A stretch of DNA of 64,000 nucleotides from Macrostomum hystrix (lineage: Eukaryota > Platyhelminthes > Macrostomidae): positions 2,170,001 through 2,234,000 of the forward strand of contig CATNEN010000008.1 of assembly GCA_950097015.1 (NCBI GenBank), in the 5' to 3' direction. This document shows, piece by piece, positions 58,360-64,000 of the stretch (position 1 is its first letter; each line of letters starts with the position of its first letter). The notes under the pieces are model-generated. The model was not told the origin of the DNA, did not search any database, and worked only from the letters and a program-made list of their open reading frames with translations. A program made the position numbers and the translations under genes.

Positions 58360-61300
58360 CTGAGAAAAGTTTATATGGGGATGTTTGGTGATATAACCTA
58401 AAGTGTACTTTATCCTACTAATCCAAACTGGATCATTTCATAACCCTATCTAGATTATCCTACTAATCCAAACTGGATCATTTCATAACCCTATCTAGAT
58501 TATCCTACTAATCCAAACTGGATCATTTCATAACCCTATCTAGATTATCCCACTAATCCAAACTGGATCATTTCATAACCCTATCTAGATTATCCCACTA
58601 ATCCAAACTGGATCATTTCATAACCCTATCTAGATTATCCTACTAATCCAAACTGGATCATTTCATAACCCTATCTAGATTATCCCACTAATCCAAACTG
58701 GATCATTTCATAACCCTATCTAGATTATCCCACTAATCTAAACTGGATCATTTCATAACCCTATCTAGATTATCCTACTAATCCAAACTGGATCATTTCA
58801 TAACCCTATCTAGATTATCCTACTAATCCAAACTGGATCATTTCATAACCCTATCTAGATTATCCCACTAATCTAAACTGGATCGTTTAATAATCCTCTC
58901 TAGATTATCCCACTAATCCAAACTGGATCATTTCATAACCCTATCTAGATTATCCTACTAATCCAAACTGGATCATTTCATGACCCTATCTAGATTATCC
59001 CACTAATCCAAACTGGATCATTTCATAACCCTATCTAGATTATCCCACTAATCCAAACTGGATCATTTCATAACCCTATCTAGATTATCCTACTAATCCA
59101 AACTGGATCATTTCATAACCCTATCTAGATTATCCTACTAATTCAAACTGGATCATTTCATAACCCTATTTAGATTATCCTACTAATCCAAACTGGATCA
59201 TTTCATAACCCTATCTAGATTATCCTACTAATCCAAACTGGATCATTTCATAACCCTATCTAGATTATCCTACTAATCCAAACTGGATCATTTCATAACC
59301 CTATCTAGATTATCCCACTAATCCAAACTGGATCATTTCATAACCCTATCTAGATTATCCCACTAATCCAAACTGGATCATTTCATAACCCTATCTAGAT
59401 TATCCTACTAATCCAAACTGGATCATTTCATAACCCTATCTAGATTATCCTACTAATCCAAACTGGATCATTTCATAACCCTATCTAGATTATCCCACTA
59501 ATCCAAACTAGATCATTTCATAACCCTATCTAGATTATCCCACTAATCCAAACTGGATCATTTCATAACCCTATCTAGATTATCCTACTAATCCAAACTG
59601 GATCATTTCATAACCCTATCTAGATTATCCCACTAATCCAAAATGGATCGTTTAATAACCCTTTCTAGATTATCCCACTAATCCAAACTGGATCATTTCA
59701 TAACCCTATCTAGATTATCCCACTAATCCAAACTGGATCATTTCATAACCCTATCTAGATTATCCTACTAATCCAAACTGGATCATTTCATAACCCTATC
59801 TAGATTATCCTACTAATCTAAACTGGATCGTTTAATAATCCTCTATAGATTATCCCACTAATCTAAACTGGATCGTTTAATAATCCTCTCTAGATTATAC
59901 CACTAATCTAAACTGGATCATTTAATAACCCTATCTAGATTATCCTACTAATCTAAACTGGATCGTTTAATAATCCTCTATAGATTATCCCACTAATCTA
60001 AACTGCATCGTTTAATAATCCTCTATAGATTATCCCACTAATCTAAACTGGATCGTTTAATAATCCTCTCTAGATTATCCCACTAATCTAAACTGCATCA
60101 TTTCATAACCCTATCTAGATTATCCTACAAATCCAAACTGGATCATTTCATAACCCTATCTAGATTATCCTACTAATCCAAACTGGATCATTTCATAACC
60201 CTATCTAGATTATCCCACTAATCCAAACTGGATCATTTCATAACCCTATCTAGATTATCCTACTAATCCAAACTGGATCATTTCATAACCCTATCTAGAT
60301 TATCCCACTAATCCAAACTGGATCATTTCATAACCCTATCTAGATTATCCTACTAATCCAAACTGGATCATTTCATAACCCTATCTAGATTATCCTACTA
60401 ATCTAAACTGGATCGTTTAATAATCCTCTATAGATTATCCCACTAATCTAAACTGGATCGTTTAATAATCCTCTATAGATTATCCCACTAATCTAAACTG
60501 CATCGTTTAATAACCCTATCTAGATTATCCCACTAATCTAAACTGGATCATTTAATAACCCTATCTAGATTATCCCACTAATCTAAACTGGATCATTTAA
60601 TAACCCTATCTAGATTATCCCACTAATCCAAACTGGATCACTTCATAACCCTATCTAGATTATCCCACTAATCCAAACTGGATCATTTCATAATCCTATC
60701 TAGATTATCCCACTAATCCAATCAGGATCATTTCATAACCCTATCTAGATTATCCCACTAATCTAAACTGGATCGTTTAATAATCCTCTCTAGATTATCC
60801 CACTAATCCAAACTGGATCATTTCATAACTCTATCTAGATTATCCTACTAAACTAAACTGGATCATTTCATAACCCTATCTAGATTATCCTACTAATCTA
60901 AACTGGATCGTTTAATAATCCTCTCTAGATTATCCCACTAAATTAAAAAACTGAATAATTTTATAATCCTATCTAGATTATCCCACTAATCTAAACTGGA
61001 TCATTTAATAACCCTATCTAGATTATCCCACTAATCTAAACTGGATCGTTTAATAATCCTCTCTAGATTATCCCACTAAATAAAAAAACGGAATAATTTT
61101 ATAATCCTATATAGATTATCCTATCTAGATCCCACTAATCGTTTAATAATCCAATCTAGATAATCCCATTTTTCAAACTTGATTATTTTCCCATTCCATC
61201 TAGTTTATCCCACAAATCTCAACTGAAATCTTCATTAATCCCACCTAAATTATCCAAATAATCGAACATGGATCATTAAATAATCCCATATAGATTATCC

Positions 61301-63460
61301 TATAAATCCTCATATTTGAGTTATTCCACCCACGCACTCACTGATTTCCTGCTGGTGCTGCTGATAGGCCAGCCGGTGGGCCTTAGAGTTAAAGTGGTGC
61401 TCAGCCTGACTAAAGGTGGTGAACTCTGGCACATCGCACACCGAGCACTTCATGTGCTGCCGCTTGCTAACCAGTTTCTGCACGTCAGTCTTGGGCATTT
61501 TGCTGAGCGACTGGCTGTAGTTTGAGTCAGATGGAAGCATGGGGGCCAGGCTCTGAGCACCCTTCTGCTTCACCGATTGCAAGGCCTGCCAATGCCGGAT
61601 AGAGAATGGGATAACAGCATCAAACTAGACTGTGGGATTGCGATTTCTAGGAATTTGAAAAGGGATCTGTGGGACTGTAATTTCTAGGAAATTCGGAAAT
61701 GGATCTGTGGGACTGGGATTTCTAGGAAATTCGGAAAGGGATCTGTGAGATTCGGATTTCTAGGAAATTCGGAAAGGGATCTGTGGGAATGTAATTTCTA
61801 GGAAATTCGGAAAGGGATCTGTGGGACTGTGATTTCCAGGAAATTCGGAAAGCGATTAGTGGGACTGGGATTTCTAGGAAATTCGGAAAGGGATCTGCAG
61901 AATTTTTAATTTTAAAGAAAATATTATAGGGATCTGTGGGATCGGCATTTCTAGGAAGTTATAATACGGACATGTAACATTAAAGTTCTAGGAAATTGTG
62001 AGAGGGATCAGTGGGATCAGGATTTATAGGAAATTATGATAGGGATCTGTAAAAATCCTAGATGTCTGTAGGGATATCTAGGATAACAAATCATAGTATT
62101 TAATATGCAGAAACCGCATGCCAAACACACTAAACTCACCTTGACTTCAGCCAGCTTGCTCTTCTTGCTCTGAATGATGGCAGCTGCGTCAGGATCGCCA
62201 GCAGCGCGCAGAGCGGCCAGGTGCTTCATGCCGTTCAGATGCGTCTGCGATTGATTTGCAAAAATATGGCTCAAATTTAATTTGAAACTCCGCGGCGAGG
62301 CCACATTCATTTGGCATGCAATTTACGCCCATGCAATTAAGGGCCAACCTCCAAGGCAGAATAAGAGTGTGCACTGCCTGACGATGAGAAAGTCAGGGCA
62401 GTCAGCGGAATGGGCAGAATTGCCTCCTCGCTGGCTGCGGGTCCAGTGTCACCAAATGATTGTCCGCAGCCCTCATGCAATTATTATTATTAACTATAAA
62501 CTCTAACTCTAATTGCACACACGAATGCCTCGCCATCAAATCAATAATTGCAATAGTGTACTAGCAGAGAGGTTGTAGCCTAGTGGTTAGAGCGTCGGAC
62601 TCACGACTTGAAGGTCTGGGGTTCGTTTCCCGACTCCACTGGAACAATTTGTGTCCTTTAGCAAGACACTTAACTCTGCATTGCTTCAGTTCACCCAGCT
62701 GTTAAATGGGTACCAGCATCAGCTGGGATAATTGAAGGTGGGTGTGGCGTCCCCCCAGTCCATGGACTGAACAGCTGTACGCAGCCTTCAGATGCCCCGC
62801 GCAATAGCTGCAGCTGTGCTGTCGGCTCCACATCTGACCCAATTGGGGCAGGTGTAATCAAATATTATTATTAATTATTAATTAGTGTACTATAAGCCCA
62901 CATGTGACTTTGCAATGAAAGTTTGGCTCCTGAAAGGTTATAAACCCACAGGCAGTTCAATCTAGTCCACCAACCTGCATCAGCTCCGGGTGAAGAATCA
63001 GGTCGCACAGCTGGCAATAGACTTCAGGATCTTTGGCTTCCTTCTTTCGTAGAAACTCCACCTCTTTGATCTTCTTGGTGTGCTTGGCTCCGTTGAGGTG
63101 CTTCTGGTACATGGCCTCGTTGGGACATTTTGTTTCACATAGTTCGCAAGTGTAAGGTTGGGTCACGCCTTCCATAGACGAGGACTGTTGCTGCAGAAGC
63201 TGCTGCTGCTGTCCCACCTTCTTAGCGTGCTTGGCTCCATTGATGTGACTCTGAAAACTAGCTTCGCAGTTGCATTTGGCATTGCACAGTTCGCAATAGA
63301 ACTTGGCGCCATCCACCGCCATTGGATGCTGGTCAGAACCAAAGCTCTCTTGCTGCCTCTTCTGCAGCATTGCCTGGTGCTGCACTGTGCCCAGATGAAT
63401 CTGGAGCATGTTCTCATCAGATAGGTTTACATTGCATAGGCTGCAGAAGAAATTGCTCAT
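58136..63460 (-). CDS. Six-finger matrin/JAZ-type C2H2 protein, 4 exons, 352 aa (ZNF346/ZNF385-like)
   Basis: Exons 63460-62975, 62244-62140, 61585-61342, 58359-58136; 1059 nt in frame. Six U1/matrin-type fingers with C-X2-C...H-X5-H spacing: C6-H28, C56-H78, C105-H127, C149-H170 (one residue shorter, split by intron 1), C244-H267, C286-H308. The pattern CELCN..C...S..SHINGAKH with HLNGAKHTKK is typical of ZNF346 (JAZ) and ZNF385, which bind dsRNA or structured RNA in the nucleus. A Gln-rich linker (about residues 84-92) lies between fingers 2 and 3. The start is ATG 63460 (MSNFFCSLC); a possible acceptor at 63495 suggests a 5' UTR intron. Six fingers exceed the four of vertebrate ZNF346, so I give no symbol. 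Confidence 0.92.
58395..61150. repeat. 45-bp array, ~60 copies
   Basis: Two unit types: type A with ATCCAAACTGGATCATTTCA and TAACCCTATC, type B with ATCTAAACTGGATCGTTTAA and TAATCCTCTC. Type B forms clusters near 59.8-60.1, 60.4-60.6 and 60.75-61.1 kb. The donor-side edge (61.0-61.3 kb) is highly decayed. Lies in intron 3 of the zinc-finger gene. Confidence 0.98.
61342..61585 (-). CDS. JAZ-type zinc-finger gene exon 3 (finger 5)
   Basis: Contains CSVCDVPEFTTFSQAEHHF then NSKAH. Donor A|GTGAGT, followed by the 45-bp array. Confidence 0.92.
61625..62060. repeat. 39-bp array, ~11 copies
   Basis: Unit GGGATTTCTAGGAAATTCGG plus AAAGGGATCTGTGGGACTG, diverging toward the donor of exon 2. Confidence 0.93.
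62140..62244 (-). CDS. JAZ-type zinc-finger gene exon 2
   Basis: 35 codons: THLNGMKHLAALRAAGDPDA then IIQSKKSKLAEVK. Completes finger 4. Confidence 0.92.
62289..62509 (+). mobile_element. SINE family 1 copy, head lost
   Basis: Starts at CGCGGCGAGGCCACATTCAT and runs to the ATT tail (GCAATTATTATTATTAAC), with internal deletions. In intron 1 of the zinc-finger gene. Confidence 0.85.
62564..62882 (+). mobile_element. SINE family 2, complete copy with 10-bp TSD
   Basis: Flanked by TAGTGTACTA at 62554-62563 and 62883-62892. The head has a perfect A box (TAGCCTAGTGG) and B box (GGTTCGTTTCC). Body includes CAAGACACTTAACTCTGCAT and TTCACCCAGCTGTTAAATGG. The tail is ATT-rich. In intron 1 of the zinc-finger gene, next to a SINE family 1 copy. 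Confidence 0.95.
62975..63460 (-). CDS. JAZ-type zinc-finger gene exon 1 (fingers 1-3 and half of 4)
   Basis: 162 codons from MSNFFCSLCN to DLILHPELMQ. Donor CAG|GTTGGT is the weakest of the gene. Confidence 0.92.
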
Positions 63461-63929
63461 GATTGAATGCTGACTAGTTTGCAGGCTGGATATCTGCAAT
63501 GTTTATAAGCTTTGCAGGTTTAGAAAATTTATCACTAAGAACCTTCCAAAAAAGAAGCTTGTCATCAGACAAGTTTATTTATCAACTTGAGTTGATTTAG
63601 TAGTATGGCTAGTTATCCAACTATTACCTTAAAAAATTACATATTTTAGATTGCTCTAGCCCGTGGCTATGTTTTTAATGAACAGATTTAAGCTAGCTAT
63701 TATTGGTTGAGTTTTATAATTTTTCTTGACAGAATCACAAAAAATTCATCTAATTGGAAATTGCCAACACTTTTACATCCAGCTACTCTTGAAGCTCCAA
63801 TCTTATTGGAGCAACAATACGAGCTCTTTTTGTTGTTTGTCTCCCACTTGGTGTCTTACCTGAGACAAAAATTTACATTGAAAGTACAGGCCCATCATGG
63901 GCTATATTGATGTTTGAAGGTGGGTGAAA

Positions 63930-64000
63930 AATTGAAGTTACTAATCGGGTACACACGAGCACCCTCTCCCTGCGGGCGAAATTGAAGTTACTAATGCCAG
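63930..64000. repeat. Possible start of a 48-bp array, cut by the window end
   Basis: AAATTGAAGTTACTAAT occurs twice, 48 bp apart (near 63931 and 63979), with CG-rich sequence between. Confidence 0.5.

Overview
The window is a stretch of intron-rich animal (bilaterian) nuclear DNA. Supporting this: three protein-coding genes, all on the minus strand, each broken by GT/GC-AG introns that keep phase across every junction; two tRNA-derived SINE families with target-site duplications; about forty tandem arrays; and no bacterial operon structure. The species cannot be fixed from sequence alone. A free-living flatworm or another spiralian with a very repeat-rich genome would fit, but that is a guess.

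Layout. 1-3164: non-coding, with one MITE-like inverted-repeat element (223-976). 3165-17183: a complete 17-exon SLC4A11/BTR1-type transporter (890 aa), in which 8 of the 10 introns longer than 300 bp are largely tandem repeat. 17184-43649: mostly arrays and SINEs, with two candidate exons (29344-29619 and 33769-34116) that are phase-compatible with each other and may be extra N-terminal exons of the same transporter. 43650-46285: a 3-exon SHOX-type paired-class homeobox gene (346 aa). 46286-58135: intergenic, dominated by arrays. 58136-63460: a 4-exon gene for a 352-aa protein with six matrin/JAZ-type C2H2 zinc fingers (ZNF346/ZNF385-like). 63461-64000: flank, ending in what looks like the start of another array.

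The genes are functionally unrelated (membrane transporter, developmental transcription factor, probable dsRNA-binding protein), so no shared pathway is implied. What unites them is intron architecture. In all three, large introns carry tandem arrays whose edge lies close to the 5' splice site, often within 3-40 nt. Two transporter introns with GC donors abut arrays directly, and exon 10 of the transporter sits between two arrays of the same 24-bp unit. Most of the very long open frames in this window are translations of arrays and are not genes.
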